Shown one piece after another: positions 7,682 to 16,391 of a stretch of 64,000 nt of DNA. The stretch is from JAIBJN01 sp963830885 (GTDB lineage Bacteria > Actinomycetota > Thermoleophilia > Gaiellales > Gaiellaceae). The translations under genes were made by a program, and so were the position numbers. The notes beneath the pieces were generated by a model. That model did not search any database and was not told the DNA's origin. It saw only the letters and a list, made by a program, of their open reading frames with translations. Location of the stretch: contig CAWHOA010000036.1 of NCBI GenBank assembly GCA_963830885.1, positions 1 to 64,000 of the forward strand. The letters run 5' to 3'. Position 1 is the first letter of the stretch; each line of letters starts with the position of its first letter.

Positions 7682-9177
7682 GCGCTCTTCTGGGCCTCGA
7701 CCGCGCCGCCCTCGGGCCGATCCGGTTCCTGGTCGGGGTGCTCCTCGAAGCCGTACTTGACGATCGCGCGCTTCGCAGCCTTCACCTCGTCGAGTCGCCG
7801 CACGGGCCGGCTGTGGGGCGCGTCCTTCAGGGCCTGCGGATCGGAAGCCGCTTCCTCGGCGATGGCGCGCATGGCATCGACGAACTCGTCGAGCGTCTCC
7901 TTCGCCTCCGTCTCGGTGGGCTCGATCATGAGCGCCTCGGGGACGACGAGCGGGAAGTAGATCGTCGGCGGATGGAACCCGTGGTCCATGAGCCGCTTCG
8001 CCACGTCGAGGGCGCTGATGCCGTGGTCGCGCTTGAGGTTGCGCGCCGAGAGAACGAACTCGTGCATGCAGAGCCGGTCGTACGGTAGGTCGTAGACGTC
8101 GCGGAGCCGCGCAAGGAGGTAGTTCGCGTTCAGCACAGCCGCTTCCGACATCTCGCGCAGGGCTGGGCCGTACGCGCGAATGAACGCGTACGAGCGCACG
8201 AACACCCCGAACGGGCCGCAGAACCCGCGCACCTTGCCGATCGTCTGCGGGCGGTCGTAGTCGAGCCGGAAGGCGTCGCCCTCGCGCACGACCGCCGGCA
8301 CCGGCAGGAACGGCTCCAGGATCTCGCGCACGGCGATCGGCCCACCCCCCGGCCCGCCGCCACCGTGCGGCTGCGAGAACGTCTTGTGCAGGTTGATGTG
8401 GACGATGTCGAAGCCCATGTCGCCCGGACGCGAGATGCCGCAGACCGCGTTCAGGTTCGCGCCGTCGTAGTAGAGGAGCGCACCGGCGTCGTGGAAGATC
8501 TCCGAGACCTCCTCGATGTGCTCGTCGAAGAGGCCGAGCGTGGAGGGGTTCGTGAGCATGAGCCCCGCGGTGCGCTCGTCGACCTTGGCCCTGAGGTCGT
8601 CGAGGTCGAGATTCCCGCGCTCGTCGGTCTCGACCTTCTGGAGCTCGTAGCCGGCCATCGCGACGCTGGCGGGGTTCGTGCCGTGCGCCGTGTCGGCGGT
8701 GATCACGACGCGCCGCTGCTCGGCTTCCCCCCGGTCGGCGAAGTACGCGCGCATGAGCATGAGACCGGTGAGCTCACCCTGCGACCCGGCCGCCGGCTGC
8801 AGCGAGACGGCGTGCAGCCCGCACACCTCGGCCAGGATCTCCTGGAGCCGCCACATCAGCTCGAGCGCGCCCTGCGAAGCCTCCTCCTCCTGGAGCGGAT
8901 GCAGGTCGCGGAAGCCGGGGAGGTTGACCACGCGCTCGTTCACGCGCGGGTTGTGCTTCATCGTGCACGAGCCGAGCGGGTAGAAGCCGGTGTCGACCCC
9001 GAAGTTGCGGTCGGCGAGAGCGGTGAAGTGACGCACCAGCTCGGGCTCGGAGATCTCCGGCAGTCGCGGCGCGTGACGGCGGGCCAGCCCCTCGGGGACG
9101 TCGGCCTTCGGCAGGTCGTACGACGGGAGCGAGCCGGCGCGTCGACCCGGCTTCGATTTCTCGAAGATGAGCTTCAT
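7678..9177 (-). CDS. gcvPB: Glycine dehydrogenase (decarboxylating) subunit 2, P-protein beta half
   Basis: This 499-residue half of the split P-protein acts with GcvPA. Together they decarboxylate glycine and pass the aminomethyl group to the lipoyl arm of GcvH. The PLP lysine is K265 in VHINLHKTFSQPHGGGGPG, the glycine-rich loop typical of P-proteins. The N-terminal FYPLGSCTMKHNPRVNE is also diagnostic. It overlaps gcvPA by 4 bases (9174-9177) and the HEAT-like gene by 4 bases. Length is normal for the two-subunit type. Confidence 0.95.
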   Translation of the reverse strand: MKLIFEKSKPGRRAGSLPSYDLPKADVPEGLARRHAPRLPEISEPELVRHFTALADRNFGVDTGFYPLGSCTMKHNPRVNERVVNLPGFRDLHPLQEEEASQGALELMWRLQEILAEVCGLHAVSLQPAAGSQGELTGLMLMRAYFADRGEAEQRRVVITADTAHGTNPASVAMAGYELQKVETDERGNLDLDDLRAKVDERTAGLMLTNPSTLGLFDEHIEEVSEIFHDAGALLYYDGANLNAVCGISRPGDMGFDIVHINLHKTFSQPHGGGGPGGGPIAVREILEPFLPVPAVVREGDAFRLDYDRPQTIGKVRGFCGPFGVFVRSYAFIRAYGPALREMSEAAVLNANYLLARLRDVYDLPYDRLCMHEFVLSARNLKRDHGISALDVAKRLMDHGFHPPTIYFPLVVPEALMIEPTETEAKETLDEFVDAMRAIAEEAASDPQALKDAPHSRPVRRLDEVKAAKRAIVKYGFEEHPDQEPDRPEGGAVEAQKSA

Positions 9178-10505
9178 CCGGCCACCTCTGCGAGGACCTC
9201 GGCCAGCCTGTCGATGTCGGCAGGCGTGCGCTTCTCGGTGACCGCGACCAGCAAGGCGTCGTCGAGGCCCGCGTAGTCCCGGCCGAGCGCGTAGCCAGGA
9301 TGGACTCCGAGCTCTCGCGCGTCGCGCACGACGTCCTTCGCGCTTCGTCCGACGCGAACCGCAAACTCCTTGAAGGTTGCCTGTTCCGGAAACACGAGGG
9401 GAAGCCCGAGTCGCTCCTTCGCGTACTCACCGAGGCTCATGCAGGTCTCCCCCAGCTCGCGCAGCCCCTGCGGGCCAAGCCACGAGAGGTGGACGAGACC
9501 CGCGAGGGCCAGCAGCGTCTGGTTCGTCGTGATGTTCGACGTCGCCTTCTCGCGCCGGATGTGCTGCTCGCGCGTCTGCAGGGTCAGGACATAGCCGCGG
9601 TCGCCGCTCAGGTCGGTCGTCTCTCCGACGATCCGTCCCGGCATCCGACGGACGTAGTCCGAGCGCGCGGCGAGGAAGCCGTAGTGCGGGCCGCCGTACG
9701 ACTGGTAGTTGCCTGCGCCCTGTCCCTCGCCGACGGCAAGGGCGCAGCCGTAGGCACCGGGCGCCTCGAGGACGCCGAGCGACACCGGGTCGACGTGTGC
9801 GATCGGCAGCGCCCCTGCATCGGCGGCAGCTGCGGCGAGGTCGCGCGCGGGTTCCAGGCACCCGAAGAAGTTCGGCTGCTGGAAGATGACGCACGCGGCC
9901 TCCGCGGACACGGACCGGAGCTCGTCGGGATCGGTCACGCCTCCGCGATGCGCCACCTCGACCACCTCGAGGCCGAAGCCGGGCGCGTACGTCTTCACCA
10001 CCTGGCGCACCTGCGGGCTCAGCGTCTCGCACAGGACGACCTTGTCGCGTCCCGTGACGTGCTTCGCGACGAAGCAGGCGTCGGCGGCGACCGTGGTCCC
10101 GTCATAGCCCGACGCGTTCGACACGTCCATCCCCGTGAGCTCGCAGATCACGGTCTGGTACTCGAAGATCGCCTGCAGGACACCCTGGCTCATCTCGGGC
10201 TGGTACGGCGTGTACGCGGTGAGGAACTCCCCGCGCGAAAGCACTGCGTCGACGACCGCCGGCACGTAGTGGTCGTAGATGCCCGCGCCGAGGAATGACA
10301 GCTCCTTGCCCGTGTCGACGTTGCGTTCGGCGAGCTCGGTCAGATGGGCGACGATCTCCTGCTCCGTGAGCGCCGGCTCGAGCGCGAGGTCACGGCGGAA
10401 GCGAACGCCGTCCGGGATGTCCCGGAACAGCTCGTCGACGGTGGGAACACCGACTGCGGCGAGCATCGCGTCGCGGTCGGCGTCGGTGAGAGACAGGTGG
10501 CTCAC
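9174..10505 (-). CDS. gcvPA: Glycine dehydrogenase (decarboxylating) subunit 1, P-protein alpha half
   Basis: This 443-residue partner of GcvPB has the degenerate aminotransferase-like fold of the alpha subunit. Typical segments are FLGAGIYDHYVPAVVD, PYQPEMSQGVLQAIFEYQ, DVSNASGYDGTT and NYQSYGGPHYGFLAA. The GTG start at 10505 overlaps the gcvH stop by 4 bases. It lacks the catalytic PLP lysine, as expected for this half. The operon order gcvT-gcvH-gcvPA-gcvPB matches that seen in many bacteria with a split P-protein. Confidence 0.95.
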   Translation of the reverse strand: MSHLSLTDADRDAMLAAVGVPTVDELFRDIPDGVRFRRDLALEPALTEQEIVAHLTELAERNVDTGKELSFLGAGIYDHYVPAVVDAVLSRGEFLTAYTPYQPEMSQGVLQAIFEYQTVICELTGMDVSNASGYDGTTVAADACFVAKHVTGRDKVVLCETLSPQVRQVVKTYAPGFGLEVVEVAHRGGVTDPDELRSVSAEAACVIFQQPNFFGCLEPARDLAAAAADAGALPIAHVDPVSLGVLEAPGAYGCALAVGEGQGAGNYQSYGGPHYGFLAARSDYVRRMPGRIVGETTDLSGDRGYVLTLQTREQHIRREKATSNITTNQTLLALAGLVHLSWLGPQGLRELGETCMSLGEYAKERLGLPLVFPEQATFKEFAVRVGRSAKDVVRDARELGVHPGYALGRDYAGLDDALLVAVTEKRTPADIDRLAEVLAEVAG

Positions 10506-10897
10506 TGATCAGCCAGCAGCGCCCGATAGGCGTCCACGTCGAGCAGATCGCCCACCTCGGCCGAGTCCGACAGGCGAACCCGAACGAGCCAGCCGTCGCC
10601 GTAGGGATCCTCGTTGATCGTTTCGGGCTCGGCGACGACCTTGGCGTTCACCTCGATGACCTCGCCCGACAGCGGGGCGATCACCTCGCTCACCGCCTTC
10701 ACCGACTCGACCTCCCCGTAGCTCTCGTCCCTGGCGACGGAGGAGCCCTCCTCGGGCGGCTCGTAGTGGACGACCTCGCCGAGGGCATCCTGCGCGTACC
10801 ACGTGATCCCGAGCGTCGCAACATCGCCCTCGACGCGAGCCCAGTCATGCTCCGCGTGGTAGCGGAGGTCGTCGGGGTAGTTCTCTTCCGCAGCCAC
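10502..10897 (-). CDS. gcvH: Glycine cleavage system H protein
   Basis: This 131-residue lipoyl carrier shuttles the aminomethyl intermediate between P-, T- and L-proteins. The lipoylation lysine is K67 in YGEVESVKAVSEV, inside the beta-hairpin, and the N-terminal YHAEHDWARVEGDVATLGIT is the classic H-protein opening. The GTG start at 10897 overlaps the gcvT TAG by one base. No lipoate ligase or lpd (L-protein) gene lies in this window, so these must be elsewhere. Confidence 0.96.
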   Translation of the reverse strand: MAAEENYPDDLRYHAEHDWARVEGDVATLGITWYAQDALGEVVHYEPPEEGSSVARDESYGEVESVKAVSEVIAPLSGEVIEVNAKVVAEPETINEDPYGDGWLVRVRLSDSAEVGDLLDVDAYRALLADQ

Positions 10898-11949
10898 TAG
10901 GACTCCTCTCGCTTGTAGAACGGCTTCCGGACGATACGCGCGCGGCGCGGCCGCCCGCGCAAGTCGATGGTGATCTCGGTTCCGGGCTCGGCGAGGGCCG
11001 ACGGGACATAGCCGAGGCCGATCCCGACGTCCAGCACCGGCGACTGCGTGCCCGAGGTCACCTCGCCGCCTTCCGCGATCGTCATTCCCGCCCTGGGAAT
11101 CCCGGCGTCCGCCATGACGAAGGCCACGAGGCGCTCGGCCGGGCCCTCGTCACGAAGACGACGGAGCACGTCGGATCCGGTGAACTCCTTGTCGAGCGCG
11201 CAGGCCCAGCCGAGGCCGGCCTCGATCGGCGTGCGTTCGGGCGAGATGTCATTGCCGTGCAGCGGGTAGCAGACCTCGAGGCGCAACGTGTCCCGAGCGC
11301 CGAGCCCGCAGGGCTCGATGCCCTGGGCCAGGATCGCGTCCCAGAGCGCGACGGCGTCCTCCGGCGCGCATCCGAGCTCGCACCCGCGCTCGCCGGTGTA
11401 CCCGGTACCGGCGACGAGGCAGCGGACGCCGAGGACGTCCACGCCCTCGCGGAACGCGAACGGCTCGATCTCGACGTCGAGCCGCTCCAGTGCCTCAGGG
11501 CCTTGCACCGCCAGGTACGCCCAGGAGTCCGAGACGTCCTCGGTCTCGGCGAGGGCCGCATGATCGGCATCGACATTGGCGGCGTTGACCACCAGGAGAT
11601 AGTCGTCGTCCCCGCGCCGGTAAGCGATCAGGTCGTCGACGATTCCGCCACGTTGGTTGGTGAGGAGGGTGTACTGCGCTTGCCCGGCTCCGATCCGGTC
11701 GAGGTCGTTGGAGAGCCGGGCCTGGAGGTAGTCGCGGGCGCCGTCGCCGACGAGCCTCAGCTCGCCCATATGGGAGACGTCGAAGACCCCCGCGCGTGAC
11801 CGGACGGCCCGGTGCTCCTCCGAGATGCCCGCGTACTGCACGGGCATCTCCCACCCGGCGAACGGGACGAGGCGCGCGCCGAGTGCGGCATGTCGCTCGT
11901 ACAGTGGCGTGCGCCGAAGCGTCTGCACCGGCCGGGATCCTATCGCCAT
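10897..11949 (-). CDS. gcvT: Glycine cleavage system aminomethyltransferase (T protein)
   Basis: This protein of about 350 residues transfers the methylene group from aminomethyl-lipoyl GcvH to tetrahydrofolate. Family marks are RRTPLYERHAALGARLVPFAGWEMPVQY at the N-terminus, VFDVSHMGELRL, a folate-site GERGCEL segment and a C-terminal barrel (LGYVPSALAEPGTEI). The start is taken as ATG at 11949; a GTG 7 codons inside would also suit the domain edge. It is the first gene of the gcv operon. I looked for a glycine riboswitch in the 111 bases upstream and found none. Confidence 0.93.
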   Translation of the reverse strand: MAIGSRPVQTLRRTPLYERHAALGARLVPFAGWEMPVQYAGISEEHRAVRSRAGVFDVSHMGELRLVGDGARDYLQARLSNDLDRIGAGQAQYTLLTNQRGGIVDDLIAYRRGDDDYLLVVNAANVDADHAALAETEDVSDSWAYLAVQGPEALERLDVEIEPFAFREGVDVLGVRCLVAGTGYTGERGCELGCAPEDAVALWDAILAQGIEPCGLGARDTLRLEVCYPLHGNDISPERTPIEAGLGWACALDKEFTGSDVLRRLRDEGPAERLVAFVMADAGIPRAGMTIAEGGEVTSGTQSPVLDVGIGLGYVPSALAEPGTEITIDLRGRPRRARIVRKPFYKREES

Positions 11950-11974
11950 CAGCCGCCGCCCCGGCGCCCCTGTG

Positions 11975-11992
11975 GGGGGCCGCAAGGCCCCC
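11975..11992 (-). promoter_or_regulatory. Hairpin between tryptophanase and gcvT
   Basis: A perfect 7-base stem (GGGGGCC with GGCCCCC) closes a 4-base loop, 26 bases before the gcvT start and 69 bases after the tryptophanase stop. It may end the tryptophanase transcript or shape the gcvT leader. There is no T-run on the minus strand, so the terminator reading is weak. Confidence 0.35.
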
Positions 11993-12060
11993 TGATTCAA
12001 CGCTATCGGCCGAGGGCGCGCGGGTGGCGCGCTGACTCGCGCCGAGTGTGTGCCGTTCCG

Positions 12061-13434
12061 TTAGACGTGCTCGAAGCGGGCTGTGAAGTGACGGAGGACC
12101 GGCGCTTCGTACGTGATCCGCAGACCTCGGACGGACTCGGCTTCACCGAGGACCTGCTCGGCGGCGTCGGCTGCGTGCTCGAGCTGCCGTGACGTGTAGA
12201 CGCGGCGTGGCACAGCCAGCCGGACCAGCTCCAGCGGTGGGTGCCGGTTCGCTCCCGTCGCCGGATCCCGTCCCGCCATCGACGAGCCGATCTCGACGCC
12301 CCGCACGCCGCCGGCGAGGTACAGCTCGCAGGCAAGCGTCTGCGCCGGAAACTCGTCCGGCGGGATGTGCGTGAGCATGGCGCCCGCGTCGAGGTACACG
12401 GCATGGCCGCCGAACGGGCGGAGGACGGACGCACCTGCCGCGACGAGCACGCTGCCCAGGTGTGCGACCTGCTCGATGCGATGCCGGAGGTAGTCGTCTT
12501 CCAGAACCTCCTGGAGCCCGACGCCGATCGCCTCCAGGTCGCGGCCGGCGAGGCCGCCGTACGTGTGGAAGCCCTCGAACACGATCCCACGGGCCTGCAG
12601 CCGGTGGAAGAACTCCTCGTCCTCGCGAATCGCGACGAACCCGCCGATGTTGGCGATCGCGTCCTTCTTCGCGCTCATGAGCACCGCATCGGCCTGAGAG
12701 AGCTGCTCGCGCGCGATCTCCCGGAGCGGCACCTCGGCAAGGCCCTCCTCGCGCTCCCGCACGAACCACGCGTTCTCGGCGAAGCGCGCGATGTCGAGGA
12801 CGAGCTTCTTCTCGTGGCCGTGGGCGACCCGCGCCACGTCGCGGATGTTCTGCAACGACACCGGCTGGCCGCCGCCGGCGTTGTTCGTGATCGTCAGCAT
12901 CACGATCGAGACCCGCTCGCCGTCTTCGCCGTCGAGCAGCTCCTCGAGGCCCGCCACGTCCATGTTCCCCTTGAAAGGAGCTTCCGAGACGGGATCGAGC
13001 GCCTCCGGCACGGGCAGGTCGAGCGCGATGCCGTCGCGCACCTCGATGTGGGCGCGCGTCGTGTCGAAGTGCGCGTTCGACGGCACGATCTCTCCGGGAT
13101 CGATGACGGCGCCGAAGAAGATGCTCTCCGCGCCCCGGCCCTGGTGCGCGGGCAGGACGAACGGGAAGCCAAGCACGTCGCGTACCGCCTCGCGGAACCG
13201 CTCGAAGCTCCGGGAGCCCGCGTACGACTCGTCGCCACGCATGAGCGCGGCCCACTGATCCTGGCTCATGGCGCCCGTCCCGGAGTCGGTGAGGAGGTCG
13301 AGCTCGACGTCCTCGGCCGAGAGCGAGAAGAGGTTGAGCCCGGCCTGGGTCAGGGCGGCTTCGCGCTCGCCGCGCGTGGTCGAGCGGATGGGCTCGACCA
13401 TCTTGATCCGGAAAGGCTCGCGCGGAGCACGCAT
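12061..13434 (-). CDS. tnaA: Tryptophanase
   Basis: This 457-residue PLP beta-eliminating lyase should convert L-tryptophan to indole, pyruvate and ammonia. It aligns along its length with E. coli TnaA: LLTDSGTGAMSQ, MRGDESYAGSRS, PAHQGRGAE, DIARFAENAWF, MSAKKDA (PLP lysine K257), EGFHTYGGL. Two features favour tryptophanase over tyrosine phenol-lyase from what I recall of the two families. VLRHFTARF keeps the tryptophanase histidine, and GVRGVEIGS lacks the arginine that lyases use for tyrosine. It sits 60 bases downstream of ftsZ on the same strand. Substrate choice is inferred from residues, not shown. Confidence 0.9.
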   Translation of the reverse strand: MRAPREPFRIKMVEPIRSTTRGEREAALTQAGLNLFSLSAEDVELDLLTDSGTGAMSQDQWAALMRGDESYAGSRSFERFREAVRDVLGFPFVLPAHQGRGAESIFFGAVIDPGEIVPSNAHFDTTRAHIEVRDGIALDLPVPEALDPVSEAPFKGNMDVAGLEELLDGEDGERVSIVMLTITNNAGGGQPVSLQNIRDVARVAHGHEKKLVLDIARFAENAWFVREREEGLAEVPLREIAREQLSQADAVLMSAKKDAIANIGGFVAIREDEEFFHRLQARGIVFEGFHTYGGLAGRDLEAIGVGLQEVLEDDYLRHRIEQVAHLGSVLVAAGASVLRPFGGHAVYLDAGAMLTHIPPDEFPAQTLACELYLAGGVRGVEIGSSMAGRDPATGANRHPPLELVRLAVPRRVYTSRQLEHAADAAEQVLGEAESVRGLRITYEAPVLRHFTARFEHV

Positions 13435-13440
13435 CGGCCC

Positions 13441-13455
13441 CGGTGTTCTACACCG
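13441..13455. promoter_or_regulatory. Small palindrome upstream of tryptophanase
   Basis: CGGTGT-TCT-ACACCG, a perfect inverted repeat with 6-base arms, lies 7 bases before the tryptophanase start in the 60-base gap after ftsZ. It could be an operator or a leader hairpin. The gap is too short for a confident separate promoter, so the role is open. Confidence 0.3.
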
Positions 13456-13494
13456 CAGGATCCCGCCGCGACGGCCGGACCGCTTGTACCGCTC

Positions 13495-14571
13495 TTACGG
13501 CCGGCGGAGGAAGGACGGAACCTCGAGGACGCCGGACGGCACCTCGAAGCCCTCGCCGCCGGGCTCGCGCTCGCTGAGCGGCTCCTCACGGTCGCGCTCG
13601 CGCGGCTCTCGCCGGTAGGCCTTGTCGAACCCGGTGGCGATCACCGTGACCCGGACGCGGCCGTCCATTGCGTCGTCGATCACCGCACCGAAGATCACGT
13701 TCGCATTCAGGTCGGACGCGCCCGTGACCACCTCTGCCGCCTCGTTCACCTCGAAGAGCCCGAGGTCGGGCCCGCCGGTGATGTTGAGGAGGACGCCGGT
13801 CGCACCGGCGACCGAGGCTTCGAGGAGCGGCGACGACACGGCGGCGCGGGCCGCCTCGGCGGCGCGGTTTTCGCCTGCCGCCTCGCCGATGCCCATCAGC
13901 GCCGAGCCCGCGTCGGTCATGATCGTCCGGACGTCGGCGAAGTCGAGGTTGACGAGCCCCGGAATCGTGATCAGGTCCGTGATTCCCTGGACGCCCTGGC
14001 GCAGGACCTCGTCGGCCATCCGGAAGGCGTCGCCGAGCGGCGTCTGCTTCTCGACCACCTGGAGCAGCCGGTCGTTCGGAATGATGATCAACGTGTCCAC
14101 GTGGTCCCGGAGCCTCCCGATGCCGGCCTGGGCCTGCTCGGCCCGGCGGCCGCCCTCGAACCCGAAGGGGCGGGTGACGACTCCAACCGTGAGCGCGCCG
14201 AGCTCGCGCGCGATCTCGGCAATGACCGGAGCCGAGCCCGTACCCGTGCCTCCGCCCTCGCCTGCGGTGACGAACACCATGTCGGCACCCTTCAGTGCCT
14301 CCTTCAGCTCGTCCCGCGTCTCCATCGCGGCCTCGTAGCCCTTCTGCGGGTCTGCCCCCGCGCCGAGCCCGCGCGTGGCGGCAGCGCCGATGTGGATCTT
14401 CTGGTCGGCCTCGACCATGAGCAGTGCTTGCGCGTCGGTGTTGACGGCGATGAACTCGCAGCCGCGGAGCCCCGCCTCGACCATGCGGTTGACGGCGTTC
14501 GAGCCGCCGCCGCCCGTGCCGACGACCTTGATGACGGCCAGGTAATTGCCCGATTGATCTCTCACTGTCAT
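13495..14571 (-). CDS. ftsZ: Cell division protein FtsZ
   Basis: This 358-residue tubulin-like GTPase forms the cytokinetic ring. The tubulin signature is AGEGGGTGTGSAP at about 103-115, the synergy (T7) loop is NLDFADVRTIM near 206-216, and the C-terminal tail ends EVPSFLRRP, the actinobacterial-type peptide that binds SepF and other tethers. The ATG at 14571 touches its GGAGAGG directly; the GTG two codons later would have normal spacing and may be the true start. ftsA is absent, as usual in actinobacteria. It is the last dcw gene and has its own promoter. Confidence 0.96.
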   Translation of the reverse strand: MTVRDQSGNYLAVIKVVGTGGGGSNAVNRMVEAGLRGCEFIAVNTDAQALLMVEADQKIHIGAAATRGLGAGADPQKGYEAAMETRDELKEALKGADMVFVTAGEGGGTGTGSAPVIAEIARELGALTVGVVTRPFGFEGGRRAEQAQAGIGRLRDHVDTLIIIPNDRLLQVVEKQTPLGDAFRMADEVLRQGVQGITDLITIPGLVNLDFADVRTIMTDAGSALMGIGEAAGENRAAEAARAAVSSPLLEASVAGATGVLLNITGGPDLGLFEVNEAAEVVTGASDLNANVIFGAVIDDAMDGRVRVTVIATGFDKAYRREPRERDREEPLSEREPGGEGFEVPSGVLEVPSFLRRP

Positions 14572-14619
14572 CCTCTCCGTGACACGCCGAGCTTGAAGCT
14601 CAGCTTGAGCGTCCGGCTG

Positions 14620-14648
14620 AGGGTACGCACCCTACGGCGGGTTGTCAA
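14620..14648 (-). promoter_or_regulatory. ftsZ promoter
   Basis: On the minus strand a perfect -35 box TTGACA (14643-14648) is followed by exactly 17 bases and a -10 box TACCCT (14620-14625), a TAnnnT type common in high-GC actinobacteria. The expected transcription start is about 40 bases before the ftsZ start. A CAAATG-AG-CATTTG inverted repeat (14646-14659) overlaps the -35 box and could be a regulator site. Confidence 0.65.
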
Positions 14649-14681
14649 ATGAGCATTTGCAGCGATATTGCGCGACTAAGT

Positions 14682-15470
14682 CTAACCTTCAAGTTGAGAG
14701 TTGAGGGTTGAGCCGCCGACGGCCTTCTCCGGGACGGAGACGTCCAGATAGTCGAGCGCCGCGCGATCCTCCGCCGCCATCGTGCCCAGCACACGGGCCG
14801 CCACGGCGAGCTTGAGCGCGAGCTGGTGGGGCCCGCCGAGCCGGATCTCCAGCCCGCCGGCGAGGACGACCGTGATCTCGCCGTAGCTCGCCCGGGCGGT
14901 GTCGACCCGCTCGGGCAGGCCGCGCGGGAGCCGCCGCAGGGCCTGGAGCGCGAGGAGGATGTTCTCGCTCTCGACGACGGCGCCCGGGGCGAGGTCGGGC
15001 TCGGACGTTGTCCAGACGACCGGCTGCGGGGCATCGGCATCTGCCGCGCTGATCACGCGGCCCCGCTCCGACACGACCCAGGCTTCCCGGCCGTTCCTGA
15101 CGACGGCGAGCGCGCGCTCGGGGACGACGACGATCTCCAGGGTGTGCGGAAACGCCCGATCGACGGTTACGGCACGCACGGAGGGCAGCGCTGCGAGGCG
15201 CCGCCGGACCTCGTCCTGATCGAGCCCGACCAGGCTCTCCCCCAGGAACGGAGCCCCCGCCTCGCGCACGGCCTCGCGGACGGCCGGAGGGCCGCCGGCG
15301 ATCTCGAGCTCCTCGAGGGCGAAGAGCGACGTGTACCGGGCGGCCGCGTAGGCGATGACGACGACCGCCGCCACGATCCCGAGCACGGCGAGCAGGCGGA
15401 GCACGGTCGTGCGAAAACGACGAGGGAGCCCGATTGCGGGCACGGCTGCAAGCTGCGGTCGGCTGACCAC
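14682..15470 (-). CDS. ftsQ: Cell division protein FtsQ/DivIB
   Basis: This 262-residue bitopic membrane protein has one transmembrane segment at about 22-45. An extracytoplasmic POTRA domain follows (ALEELEIAGGPPAVREAV to DRAFPHTLEIVVVPERALAV), then a beta domain. It scaffolds FtsL/FtsB and FtsW/FtsI in the divisome. It starts with GTG 35 bases after the murB stop and is followed by ftsZ. The last codons are written by three imperfect tandem 7-base units (14693-14713), a curiosity of DNA rather than protein. Confidence 0.88.
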   Translation of the reverse strand: MVSRPQLAAVPAIGLPRRFRTTVLRLLAVLGIVAAVVVIAYAAARYTSLFALEELEIAGGPPAVREAVREAGAPFLGESLVGLDQDEVRRRLAALPSVRAVTVDRAFPHTLEIVVVPERALAVVRNGREAWVVSERGRVISAADADAPQPVVWTTSEPDLAPGAVVESENILLALQALRRLPRGLPERVDTARASYGEITVVLAGGLEIRLGGPHQLALKLAVAARVLGTMAAEDRAALDYLDVSVPEKAVGGSTLNSQLEG

Positions 15471-15505
15471 GGGACCGAGTTCGCCGCAGGCGGCGTCGGT
15501 CCTGT

Positions 15506-16391
15506 CTAGCCCCCGGGCTCGAGCGGCGGGATCTCGAGCGCCCCGAGCAGCTGAACCTCGGGCTGGAGCACGACCCCGAACTGTTCGCGCGCCCGTCGCC
15601 GCGCCTCGGCGATCAGTGCGATCGCGTCCGAGGTCCTCGCCTCGCCGGCGTTCTCGATGAAGTTCGCGTGCTTCGGCGAGATCTGGGCTCCACCGATCAC
15701 GAAGCCGCGGAGGCCACAGGCCTCCAGCATCCGCCCCGCCGTCAGCTCGTGCTCGGGGTTCTTGAAGACGCTGCCGAACGTGCGCTTGTTCGTGGGCTGG
15801 GCGGCCTTGCGCTGCGACTGCATCGCTGCGACCGTCTCCTTGATCTCGGCGGCGGGCCGCGGACCGAGCTCGAGCTCGGCGGCCGCCACGACCTGGCCGT
15901 GCCGAAGCCCTGACGAGCGGTAGCGAAGACCGAGCTCGGCCGGCGTGCGCCAGGCTGCTCCTCCGGCGTCGACGACGAGCGCCCGCCTCAGCACGGACGC
16001 GATGTCGCCGCCGTAGGCGCCGGCGTTCATCCAGACGCCTCCCCCCACCGTCCCGGGAATGGCGCAGGCGAACTCCAGGCCGCCCAGCTCAGCCGCACGG
16101 GCGCGATGGAGGCAGACGGCGAGCGAGGCCCCTCCGCCGGCGATGAGCAGCCAACTCGGCAGCCTCCGCCCGCGCGAGCTCCCCCGCCAGCTTCACCACG
16201 AGCCCTGGAAAGCCGTCGTCGGCGACCAGCAGGTTGGAGCCGAGCCCGACGACGGCGACCGGCAAGCCTTCCGACTGGGCCCAGGCGAGCCGGGCGCCGA
16301 GCTCCTCGACCGACTCCGGCGAGTCGAACCAGCGCGCGGCGCCGCCCGTCCCCAGCGTCGTGTAGCGGCTGAGCGCGACCTCCTCGTTCAC
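15506..16391 (-). CDS. murB: UDP-N-acetylenolpyruvoylglucosamine reductase MurB (frameshifted in this sequence)
   Basis: MurB reduces UDP-GlcNAc-enolpyruvate to UDP-MurNAc with FAD and NADPH. The first 80 residues (MNEEVALSRYTTLGTGGAAR, VVGLGSNLLVADDGF) are in one frame. The rest (LLIAGGGAS, IPGTVGGGVWMNAGAYGG, RTFGSVFKNP, GGAQISPKHANFIEN) is in another. The change lies at 16145-16160, and removing one base from the CC run at 16151-16152 joins them into an intact 294-residue protein. Murein synthesis needs murB, so a sequencing error is likelier than a real break. The GTG start overlaps the murC stop by 4 bases. Confidence 0.88.

Noticed and set aside
11950..12060. Glycine riboswitch upstream of gcvT
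   Set aside because: The tandem-aptamer core of the glycine riboswitch is not present in the 111-base gap; only one short hairpin is seen.
12241..14652. Open frame of 803 residues on the plus strand opposite tnaA and ftsZ
   Set aside because: It is antisense to two well-identified genes, has biased composition rich in Arg, Asp, Val and Leu, and no domain. Long shadow frames are expected at this GC content.
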